Origin: 66-474 sp035717365
Lineage (GTDB): Bacteria; Pseudomonadota; Gammaproteobacteria; Xanthomonadales; Rhodanobacteraceae
Reading direction: 5' to 3'
DNA length: 5,254 nucleotides
Assembly: GCA_035717365.1 (NCBI GenBank)
Contig: DASTIS010000198.1
Coordinates: 1 to 5,254, forward strand
The notes beneath the pieces were generated by a model. The model did not search any database, had not been told where the DNA came from, and saw only the letters and a list, made by a program, of their open reading frames with translations. Shown here piece by piece: positions 1 to 5,254 of this stretch. Each line of letters opens with the position of its first letter. Within the stretch, counting starts at the first letter, position 1. The position numbers and the translations under genes are program-made.

Positions 1-31
1 TTCATGAGTTTGGGAGCACTTTGCAACGTTA

Positions 32-60
32 TTGATATTTCGTTAACTTTCGTATCTAAT
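32..60 (+). promoter_or_regulatory. Probable sigma-70 promoter of the pilM operon
   Basis: A -35-like hexamer TTGATA (32-37, 5 of 6 to TTGACA) and a -10-like hexamer TCTAAT (55-60, 5 of 6 to TATAAT) are separated by exactly 17 bp. They sit in the only clearly AT-rich stretch of the window. Transcription would start near position 66-68, giving a leader of about 45 bases before the pilM GTG. No other convincing promoter is seen before the later genes, so this one probably drives the whole operon. The hexamers are read directly; promoter activity is inferred. Confidence 0.65.
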
Positions 61-64
61 GCAG

Positions 65-86
65 TCGCGCCTTGTTGGGGGCGCGA
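65..86 (+). promoter_or_regulatory. 5' leader stem-loop
   Basis: TCGCGCC (65-71) and GGCGCGA (80-86) form a perfect 7-bp GC-rich inverted repeat around an 8-base loop (TTGTTGGG). It lies at or just after the predicted transcription start, so it would be near the extreme 5' end of the mRNA. No T-run follows, so it is not an intrinsic terminator. It could protect the transcript 5' end or be a protein-binding site; neither is shown. Confidence 0.4.
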
Positions 87-94
87 GCGGGCAC

Positions 95-106
95 GGGGAA
101 GGGGAA
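95..106 (+). promoter_or_regulatory. Ribosome binding site that sets the pilM GTG start
   Basis: A purine run, GGGGAAGGGGAA, contains an AAGGGG core (99-104) seven bases before the GTG at 112. The same frame is open further upstream, to an ATG at position 4, but that ATG has no such site and lies upstream of the promoter. This site is therefore the main reason for placing the pilM start at 112. Confidence 0.7.
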
Positions 107-111
107 TTCCA

Positions 112-1170
112 GTGGGACTACTGACAACCAATGCTGCGCCATTGATCGGCGTCGACATCAGTTCGACCGCCGTGAAGTTGCTGCAGTTGAGCCAGGCCGG
201 CTCGCGTTACCGCGTTGAGCACTACGCGGTGGAGCCGCTGCCGCCCAACGCCGTGGTCGAGAAGAACATCGTCGAGGTCGAAGCCGTCGGCGACGCGATC
301 CGGCGCGCGATGCAACGCTCGGGCGCGCGCACCAAGTACGCCGCCGCGGCGGTCGCCGGCTCGGCGGTGATCACCAAGGTGATCCCGATGCCGGCGGACC
401 TGTCCGAGGACGATCTCGAGAGCCAGGTCCAGGTCGAGGCCAACCAGTACATCCCCTATCCGATCGAGGAAGTCAGCCTCGACTTCGAAACCATCGGGCC
501 GGTCAAGGACAACCCCGAGATGGTGCAGCTGCTGCTGGCTGCATCGCGCACTGAAAACGTGGACATGCGGGTTGCCGCGCTCGACCTCGGCGGCCTGACC
601 GCGCGGGTGATCGATGTCGAGGTGTTCGCGATGGAAAACGCCTTCCGCCTGGTCGCCGACCAGTTGTCGGTGCCGCGTGACGCGCTGGTGGCGCTGGTGG
701 ACGTCGGCGCCACCATGATCACGCTGTCGGTGCTCAAGAACCAGCGCACGATCTATTCGCGTGAGCAGGTGTTCGGCGGCAAGCAGCTTACCGACGAGGT
801 GATGCGCCGCTACGGCATGTCCTACGAGGAGGCGGGCCTGGCCAAGCGCCAGGGCGGCCTGCCCGAATCCTACGAAATCGAGGTCCTGGAGCCGTTCAAG
901 GAGGCGATGGTCCAGCAGGTCAGTCGCCTGTTGCAGTTCTTCTTCGCGGGCAGCGAATTCGGCAAGGTCGACCAGGTCGTGCTGGCCGGCGGTTGCGCTT
1001 CGATCCCGGGCGTCGCCGACATGGTGGTCGAGCAGCTCGGGGTGCCGTGCGTGGTGGCCAATCCGCTCGCGAGCATGTCGTTGTCGCCTCGGCTGCAGGC
1101 TCAGACCCTGGCGCAGGACGCGCCGGCGCTGATGATCGCCGCCGGGCTGGCCCTGAGGAGTTTCGACTGA
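112..1170 (+). CDS. pilM: Type IV pilus assembly protein PilM (actin-like ATPase)
   Basis: PilM is the cytoplasmic actin-like component of the pilus alignment complex. It binds ATP and grips the conserved N-terminal peptide of PilN at the inner membrane. The protein is 352 residues, the usual PilM size. Visible actin-fold motifs are phosphate-1 GVDISSTAVKLL (residues 13-24), phosphate-2 VDVGAT (196-201) and the adenosine-type motif LAGGCA (291-296). It ends in LALRSFD, as remembered Xanthomonas PilM proteins do. The GTG at 112 is preferred: the ribosome binding site at 99-104 precedes it, the product begins MGLLTTN close to the family N-terminus, and the upstream in-frame ATG at 4 would place its first codons inside the promoter. 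The stop overlaps the pilN ATG by one base, so the two are probably translationally coupled. Family assignment is very secure; the start is likely. Confidence 0.97.
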   Translation: MGLLTTNAAPLIGVDISSTAVKLLQLSQAGSRYRVEHYAVEPLPPNAVVEKNIVEVEAVGDAIRRAMQRSGARTKYAAAAVAGSAVITKVIPMPADLSEDDLESQVQVEANQYIPYPIEEVSLDFETIGPVKDNPEMVQLLLAASRTENVDMRVAALDLGGLTARVIDVEVFAMENAFRLVADQLSVPRDALVALVDVGATMITLSVLKNQRTIYSREQVFGGKQLTDEVMRRYGMSYEEAGLAKRQGGLPESYEIEVLEPFKEAMVQQVSRLLQFFFAGSEFGKVDQVVLAGGCASIPGVADMVVEQLGVPCVVANPLASMSLSPRLQAQTLAQDAPALMIAAGLALRSFD

Positions 1171-1961
1171 TGGCCAGAATCAACCTCCTCCCGTGGCGCG
1201 CGGAACGGCGCGAGCGCCGCAAGCGCGAATTCCTCACCCAGCTCATCGTCGCGGCCGTGGCCGCGATCGTGCTGGTGTTGTTGTGGGGCTTCTGGGTGAG
1301 CATGCGGATCAACAACCAGAACAATCGCAACACTTACCTCACCGGCCAGATCCAGCAACTCGACGCCAAGATCACCGAGATCAAGAACCTGCAGAAGGTC
1401 AAGGATCATCTGCTGGCGCGCAAGCGAATCGTCGAGAAACTGCAATCCAGCCGCTCGCAGATGGTGCACCTGTTCGACCAGATCGTGCAGACCATCCCCG
1501 CGGGCGCCCGCGTGACGGCGCTGAAGGAGCAGGGCGACAAGCTCACCCTCGATGGCGTCGCACAGTCCAACGCAACGGTCGCGCAGTACATGCGCAATAT
1601 CCAGGCCTCGCCGTGGATGGGTCCCGCGCAACTGGTCAAGACCGAAAACGTCCACGGCGATTCCAACACCCCGTACGAGTTCGAGCTCGTCGTGACGCTC
1701 GGCACACCCAAGTCCGATGAGAGTGGCTCGACCCCGGCGGCAGGATCCTCGGCGGCGGCCCCGCCCGCAGCATCCACGACCGCGCTGGCCACCGCCTCCA
1801 CGGCTGCAGCGGTTCCCGTGAACGCCGCCCCCGAGGTTGACGCGCCCGCCACGACCGCGACGCCGTCCGCCCCGGCGCAGGCGGTGTCGGTCCAGCCCGC
1901 GGCAGCCGTATCCGCCCGGACGCCCGCTGCAGCAACGACCACGGGAGGGGCCAGACCATGA
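1170..1961 (+). CDS. pilN: Type IV pilus inner-membrane protein PilN, with a long low-complexity C-terminal tail
   Basis: PilN is a bitopic inner-membrane protein that connects cytoplasmic PilM to periplasmic PilO and PilP. It has 263 residues. It opens with the PilM-binding motif INLLPWR (4-10) and a basic stretch (10-19). One membrane segment follows (about 22-43), then a charged heptad-like coiled coil (about 46-107) and the ferredoxin-like periplasmic domain (about 109-178). From about residue 180 to the end the chain is almost entirely Ala, Pro, Thr, Ser and Val. This tail makes it longer than the roughly 200-residue Pseudomonas PilN. The start is fixed by AGGAG at 1156-1160, nine bases upstream, and by overlap with the pilM stop (TGATG). 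The last codons also carry the pilO ribosome binding site, and the stop overlaps the pilO ATG by four bases. Confidence 0.96.
   Translation: MARINLLPWRAERRERRKREFLTQLIVAAVAAIVLVLLWGFWVSMRINNQNNRNTYLTGQIQQLDAKITEIKNLQKVKDHLLARKRIVEKLQSSRSQMVHLFDQIVQTIPAGARVTALKEQGDKLTLDGVAQSNATVAQYMRNIQASPWMGPAQLVKTENVHGDSNTPYEFELVVTLGTPKSDESGSTPAAGSSAAAPPAASTTALATASTAAAVPVNAAPEVDAPATTATPSAPAQAVSVQPAAAVSARTPAAATTTGGARP
1707..1958 (+). other. Ala/Pro/Thr/Ser-rich tail of PilN
   Basis: This 84-codon segment encodes PilN residues 180-263. It has no predicted secondary structure motif or hydrophobic core; Ala, Pro, Thr, Ser and Val dominate. It follows the folded domain, which ends near LVVTLG, and should lie in the periplasm as a disordered extension. 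Codon use remains GC-rich like the rest of the gene, so it does not look like inserted foreign DNA. It has no assigned function. Confidence 0.75.
1943..1950 (+). promoter_or_regulatory. Ribosome binding site of pilO
   Basis: GGGAGGGG ends seven bases before the pilO ATG at 1958. It lies inside the last codons of pilN, where it encodes part of the Gly-Gly-Ala end. With the ATGA overlap it suggests both coupled and independent initiation of pilO. Confidence 0.7.
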
Positions 1962-2623
1962 AACTGATCGACGATCTGCGCAACCTCGACCGCAACAACA
2001 TCGGCGGCTGGCCGAAATCGGTCAAGCTGTTCTTCATTGCCCTGGTGATCATCGTCATCGTGTTCCTGGGCTGGTATTTCTACATCAGCTCCCAACAGGA
2101 CACGCTGGCTTCCGCACAGCAGCAGGAAGTCAAGTTGAAGCAGGAATTCGAGCAGAAGCAGGCCAAGGTCGTGAACCTCGATGCGCTCAAGGCCCAGCTC
2201 GCGCAAATGAGCGAGATGCTGAGCCAGATGTTGCGCGAGCTGCCCAGCAAGACGGAAATGCCGGGACTCCTGATCACCATCTCGCAAACCGCGCAGGCTG
2301 CCGGCCTCGAGACCGACCTGTTCAAGCCGGAGGCCGAGGTTCCCAAGGAGTTTTACGCGATCCAGCCGATCTCGCTGAAGATGCAGGGCACCTACCACCA
2401 GTTCGGCACCTTCATCAGCAGCGTTGCATCGCTGCCTCGGGTGGTGATCCTCACCATGCACGATGTGTCGTTGACCTCCGCCGGGTCGGGTGGCGCCAAG
2501 AACGCGCCGCCACCGGGCGGCCGGTTGATGCTGGAAGGCACGGTGCAGACCTACCGCTACCTCGGTGACGAGGAATCGAAGGGCACTGGCAACACGGCGT
2601 CGGCCAACAAGGGAGGGAAGTGA
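1958..2623 (+). CDS. pilO: Type IV pilus inner-membrane protein PilO
   Basis: PilO pairs with PilN in the inner membrane and contacts PilP, helping align the inner-membrane machinery with the PilQ secretin. It has 221 residues, close to the usual family length. A cytoplasmic N-terminus (1-22) contains LIDDLRNLDRNNIGGWP, typical of PilO. A single membrane helix follows (about 24-43, rich in Ile, Val and Phe), then a Gln/Lys/Glu-rich coiled coil (about 46-94). The family segment LPSKTEMPGLL (95-105) leads into the periplasmic ferredoxin-like domain (about 104-205), and the protein ends in a short polar tail. The ATG overlaps the pilN stop as ATGA and has a strong ribosome binding site at 1943-1950. 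The terminal Gly-Gly-Lys codons carry the pilP ribosome binding site. Confidence 0.96.
   Translation: MKLIDDLRNLDRNNIGGWPKSVKLFFIALVIIVIVFLGWYFYISSQQDTLASAQQQEVKLKQEFEQKQAKVVNLDALKAQLAQMSEMLSQMLRELPSKTEMPGLLITISQTAQAAGLETDLFKPEAEVPKEFYAIQPISLKMQGTYHQFGTFISSVASLPRVVILTMHDVSLTSAGSGGAKNAPPPGGRLMLEGTVQTYRYLGDEESKGTGNTASANKGGK
2611..2618 (+). promoter_or_regulatory. Ribosome binding site that decides the pilP start
   Basis: GGGAGGGA lies seven bases before the ATG at 2626 but only one base before the in-frame GTG at 2620. Normal spacing therefore favours ATG 2626 as the pilP start. Confidence 0.7.
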
Positions 2624-2625
2624 CC

Positions 2626-3144
2626 ATGCGACCCTCCCGCATTGCCATCGTTCTTGCCACGCTCGCCATGTTGCTCGGCCTCGCAGCCTGCAGCGGCCAG
2701 GGCGACCTCCACGAATGGGTCGCACAGGTCAAGGCGCGCAAGGGCGCGCCATTGCCACCGCTGCCGGTGGTCAAGACCTTCGAGACCTTCCTCTACCAGG
2801 ACCAGGATCTGCGCGATCCGTTCGAGCCGGCGCCACCACAAGCCGGTTCGCAGAGCCTCGCGGGGCCGCGTCCGGACCAGAATCGTCCCCGCGAACCGTT
2901 GGAGTCGTTCCCGCTCGACAGTCTGAAGATGGTCGGGACGATCGGCACCGCGAGCAGCATCGAGGCCCTGATCAAGGACCCGCAGGGCGTGGTCCACCAG
3001 GTCCGCGTCGGCGACTACATGGGCCAGAACTACGGCCACGTCACCCAGGTGACCAATGGCGAAGTGGACCTGGTGGAACTCGTGCCGAACGGTTCGGGCG
3101 GCTGGATGGAACGCGACGCGAGTGTCGCACTGGGTGACATATGA
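2626..3144 (+). CDS. pilP: Type IV pilus lipoprotein PilP
   Basis: PilP is a periplasmic lipoprotein that binds the PilN/PilO pair and the N0 region of PilQ, linking the two membranes. The product is 172 residues, normal for PilP. A signal peptide (1-21) ends in the lipobox LAAC, with Cys22 as the lipidated residue, followed by Ser at +2. A flexible Pro-rich stretch (about 40-90) contains the family motif RDPF (63-66), which belongs to the part that binds PilN/PilO. The C-terminal beta domain (about 95-172) includes LKMVGTIG (100-107) and VGDYMGQNYG (128-137), the PilQ-interacting fold. ATG 2626 is chosen over GTG 2620 because of ribosome binding site spacing; the longer form would add only two residues. 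It starts two bases after the pilO stop. Confidence 0.96.
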   Translation: MRPSRIAIVLATLAMLLGLAACSGQGDLHEWVAQVKARKGAPLPPLPVVKTFETFLYQDQDLRDPFEPAPPQAGSQSLAGPRPDQNRPREPLESFPLDSLKMVGTIGTASSIEALIKDPQGVVHQVRVGDYMGQNYGHVTQVTNGEVDLVELVPNGSGGWMERDASVALGDI

Positions 3145-3170
3145 CGATTCATCGGGGGTTACGTTCATGA
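3141..3170 (+). other. Nine-codon reading frame bridging pilP and pilQ
   Basis: An ATG at 3141 overlaps the pilP stop as ATGA and opens a nine-codon frame (MTIHRGLRS). Its TGA (3168-3170) overlaps the pilQ ATG, again as ATGA. It includes a TTA codon, rare in this kind of genome. It could let ribosomes pass from pilP to pilQ by termination and reinitiation, or it may be chance. No strong ribosome binding site precedes it; only GGGTG at 3132-3136 is close. Confidence 0.25.
3153..3158 (+). promoter_or_regulatory. Probable ribosome binding site of pilQ
   Basis: CGGGGG lies eight bases before the ATG at 3167 and eleven before the adjacent ATG at 3170. It is G-rich rather than a classic AGGAG, so it is a weaker match than the sites before pilM, pilO and pilP. 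Confidence 0.5.
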
Positions 3171-5254
3171 TGACCAAACCTGCTCACTTCATCGGTCGCT
3201 CCAGCGGCGATCCCGGCCGACCAGGACGCGGATGGATGATGTTGCTGGCGATGCTGTCCCTGCTCGTGACGGGGCCGGCTCTGGCGGCCAATACCCTGCA
3301 GAACGTCAGCGCGTCGCCGCTGCCGGGGGGCAAGGTGCAAGTAACCCTCACCTTCTCCGGTCCCGCCGCGATGCCGCAGTCGTTCAGCACCAACACCCCG
3401 CCACGCATCGCGATCGATTTCGACGACACCAGCAACGGTCTCGCCCAGCGCGCCTACACCCTCGATCAAGGTACCGCGCAATCCATCAGCGCCGTCGAGG
3501 CGAATGGCCGCACCCGCGTCGTCGTCGACCTGACCCAGCCGTCGCCTTACGTCACCCACGTCAATGGCAACCAGGTCACCATCACCATCGGTGATGGCAT
3601 GGCCGGCGCCACCGCCGCGGCTGCACCTGATCCGGCGCAGGCACAGGCTCCGGCGCCTGCACTCGCGACCGCGCCGCCGCCGCCGGCCTCGCAGCGTGCA
3701 CTTGCGCTCGCCACCACCAATCCGGACAAGGCTGCGGCCATGGCCGGCAGCAACGTCATCACCTCGGTCGACTTCCAGCGTGGCGACCACGGCGCCGGCA
3801 AGCTCGTGGTCGAATTCACCGAGCCGGGCGCGGCGGCCAGCATGCACAGGTCCGGCGACACCACCGTCGTCGAGATCGCGGGCGCAAGTCTTGCCGCGTC
3901 GCAGGCGCGGCGCCTTGACGTGACCAGCTACGCAACCCCGGTCCGCAGCGTCAATACCCATCCCGTCGCGGGTGGCGCGACGATTGAGGTCGATACCCGT
4001 GGCGTGGTGCAGGCGTCCGCCTACCAGACCGGCAACGAATACGTGGTCGAGTTCACAACGCCCAAGGCCGAAGAGTCGAGCGTGTTGGGTGCACCCAAGC
4101 CAGTCGTCTACAAGGGCAGCCGGGTCACCTTCAACTTCCAGGACATCCCGGTGCGTTCGGTGCTGCAACTGCTGGCCGACGTATCCAACCTCAACGTCGT
4201 GGCGTCCGACAGCGTACAGGGCAACGTGACCCTGCGCCTCGTGAACGTGCCATGGGACCAGGCGCTGGACGTGATCCTGCGCGCCAAGAGCCTGGCCAAG
4301 CGCCAGAACGGCAACGTCATCTGGATCGCGCCACAGACCGAGATCGCCAAGTACGAGCAGAACATCGCCGATGCTCGCCAGAAGGAACTCAACAGCGCGC
4401 AACTGGTGACCGACTACATCCCGATCAACTACGGCAGCGCCAAGCAGATTGCCGATCTTTTGACCTCCGGCGCCAAGGCCGGCAACGTCGGCGGTGGCGG
4501 CGGCGCGAGCAATTCGGAACGTGGTTTCCTGTCGCCTCGTGGCAGCGTGTCCTTCGACGAGCGCACCAACACCCTGCTGGTCAACGACACCCCGGAAAAG
4601 GTACAGGAAATCCGCCAACTGGTGTCGATACTCGACCGTCCGGTCAAGCAGGTGCTGATCCAGTCGCGGCTGGTGATTGCCACCGACAACTTCACGCGTG
4701 AACTGGGCGCGAAACTCGGCGTGGGCATGTTCCACGTCAATCCGAGCGGGCAGACCCTGTTGACCGGGGCGACCACCGACAGCATCAATACCGCCACCGG
4801 GAATGGAACCTCGTTCGGTGGCGCGCCGGCGATTCCCACGGGTCTCAACGTCAACCTGCCCTCGACCACCACCGGCACCAGCAGCATCGCGTTCGGCATC
4901 CTGGGCAGCGATTACCTGCTCAATCTGGAATTGAGCGCGGCCCAGCAGGAAGGCCGCAGCGAGACCATCTCGCAGCCCAAGGTCGTCACGGCCAACAACC
5001 AGGAAGCCAGCATCGTACAAGGCCAGCAGATCGGCTATGTGACCTTCCAGAACGCCGGCGCCGGTGGCGCGGGGACCGCGACGGTGCAGTTCAAGAATGC
5101 GGCGCTGGAACTTCACGTCACGCCGACCATCACTTCCGACAACCGCGTGTTCATGAAGCTCAAGATCCTCAAGGATGCGATCAGCAGCTTTGTGGCGAAC
5201 CCGGGTGGCGGCCTGGTGCCGCAGATCGATCATCGTGAAATCGATACCTCGGTA
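3167..5254 (+). CDS. pilQ: Type IV pilus secretin PilQ (3' end cut by the window)
   Basis: PilQ forms the multimeric outer-membrane channel through which the pilus is extended and retracted. The first 696 codons are present, with no stop before the window edge. Order of parts: a long n-region and signal peptide (1 to about 40, cleavage near PALA/A); a first AMIN domain (about 42-141), which in this family binds peptidoglycan; an Ala/Pro-rich linker (about 142-195); a second AMIN domain (about 196-296); the secretin N0/STN domain (about 315-389, with FNFQDIPVRSVLQLLADVS); an N1-type ring domain (about 414-490) with a Gly5 loop (442-446) and DERTNTLLV (464-472); then the secretin core from about 493, including SQPKVVTANN (602-611) and VTP (651-653). 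The end reads QIDHREIDTSV, so the final strands and the GG signature of secretins lie beyond the window, probably well under 100 codons. Twin ATGs (3167, 3170) and a later pair (3236, 3239) leave the exact start open. It is last in the visible operon, 22 bases after pilP. Confidence 0.96.
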   Translation, partial: MMTKPAHFIGRSSGDPGRPGRGWMMLLAMLSLLVTGPALAANTLQNVSASPLPGGKVQVTLTFSGPAAMPQSFSTNTPPRIAIDFDDTSNGLAQRAYTLDQGTAQSISAVEANGRTRVVVDLTQPSPYVTHVNGNQVTITIGDGMAGATAAAAPDPAQAQAPAPALATAPPPPASQRALALATTNPDKAAAMAGSNVITSVDFQRGDHGAGKLVVEFTEPGAAASMHRSGDTTVVEIAGASLAASQARRLDVTSYATPVRSVNTHPVAGGATIEVDTRGVVQASAYQTGNEYVVEFTTPKAEESSVLGAPKPVVYKGSRVTFNFQDIPVRSVLQLLADVSNLNVVASDSVQGNVTLRLVNVPWDQALDVILRAKSLAKRQNGNVIWIAPQTEIAKYEQNIADARQKELNSAQLVTDYIPINYGSAKQIADLLTSGAKAGNVGGGGGASNSERGFLSPRGSVSFDERTNTLLVNDTPEKVQEIRQLVSILDRPVKQVLIQSRLVIATDNFTRELGAKLGVGMFHVNPSGQTLLTGATTDSINTATGNGTSFGGAPAIPTGLNVNLPSTTTGTSSIAFGILGSDYLLNLELSAAQQEGRSETISQPKVVTANNQEASIVQGQQIGYVTFQNAGAGGAGTATVQFKNAALELHVTPTITSDNRVFMKLKILKDAISSFVANPGGGLVPQIDHREIDTSV

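Noticed and set aside
1..5. Possible start codon of a divergent gene (ATG on the minus strand at 5-3), as expected for the mrcA/ponA gene often found next to pilM
   Set aside because: Only five bases are visible and no Shine-Dalgarno sequence precedes the ATG on the minus strand. The neighbour is known from related genomes but cannot be supported here.
27..45. Direct repeat CGTTA (27-31 and 41-45) flanking the -35 box, and the palindrome GTTAAC (42-47)
   Set aside because: Five- and six-base matches in an AT-rich patch are at chance level; there is no basis for calling an operator.
4..111. A 36-residue N-terminal extension of PilM from the ATG at 4
   Set aside because: It would be encoded across the promoter and leader hairpin, has no ribosome binding site and no family similarity. 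GTG 112 has a strong site and gives the family N-terminus.
1741..1950. Low-complexity tail of pilN considered as a frameshift or inserted DNA
   Set aside because: The frame runs on without a break to a stop that overlaps the pilO start in the normal ATGA pattern, and codon use matches the neighbours, so it is a genuine in-frame extension.
1406..2725. A 439-codon open frame on the minus strand across pilN, pilO and the start of pilP
   Set aside because: It crosses three well-conserved genes, is in register with pilO codons, and gives an Arg/Ala/Leu/Gly-rich product without motifs. It is an antisense shadow of GC-rich coding DNA.
3149..5233. A 694-codon open frame on the minus strand across almost all of pilQ
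   Set aside because: Its codons are in exact register with pilQ, so it stays open simply because pilQ uses no TTA, CTA or TCA codons in that stretch, as expected in a GC-rich genome. The product is rich in Arg, Gly, Asp and His with no recognisable domain, and pilQ is clearly the real gene.

Overview
The window carries the type IV pilus assembly operon pilM-pilN-pilO-pilP-pilQ. All five genes lie on the + strand, tightly packed. The first four are complete; pilQ runs off the right edge. The DNA is GC-rich, with codons ending mostly in G or C. The proteins look most like those of the gammaproteobacterial family Xanthomonadaceae/Lysobacteraceae (Xanthomonas, Lysobacter, Luteimonas and relatives), judged from remembered PilM sequences. 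The genus cannot be fixed from this window.

Layout. Positions 1-60 are clearly AT-richer (20 G/C in 60 bases) and hold a good sigma-70-type promoter: TTGATA, a 17-bp spacer, then TCTAAT. Next comes a short leader with a 7-bp GC-rich stem-loop and a strong ribosome binding site. pilM starts at a GTG at 112. pilM and pilN overlap by 1 base (TGATG), pilN and pilO by 4 bases (ATGA), and pilO is followed 2 bases later by pilP. A 22-base gap separates pilP from pilQ; it is spanned by a 9-codon reading frame that overlaps the pilP stop and the pilQ start. No other promoter or terminator is evident, so the five genes are probably one transcription unit.

How the products work together (known biology of the family). 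PilM is a cytoplasmic actin-like ATP-binding protein that holds the N-terminal tail of PilN. PilN and PilO are bitopic inner-membrane proteins that pair through periplasmic coiled coils and ferredoxin-like domains. PilP is a lipoprotein that joins PilN/PilO to PilQ. PilQ is the outer-membrane secretin through which the pilus fibre passes. Together they form the alignment complex used in pilus extension, twitching motility, adhesion and DNA uptake.

I see no mobile element, CRISPR array, RNA gene or novel system. The items worth a second look are small: a long Ala/Pro/Thr-rich tail on PilN, the mini reading frame between pilP and pilQ, a 5' leader hairpin, an atypical residue in the PilQ secretin core, and uncertain start and sorting signals for PilQ and PilP.
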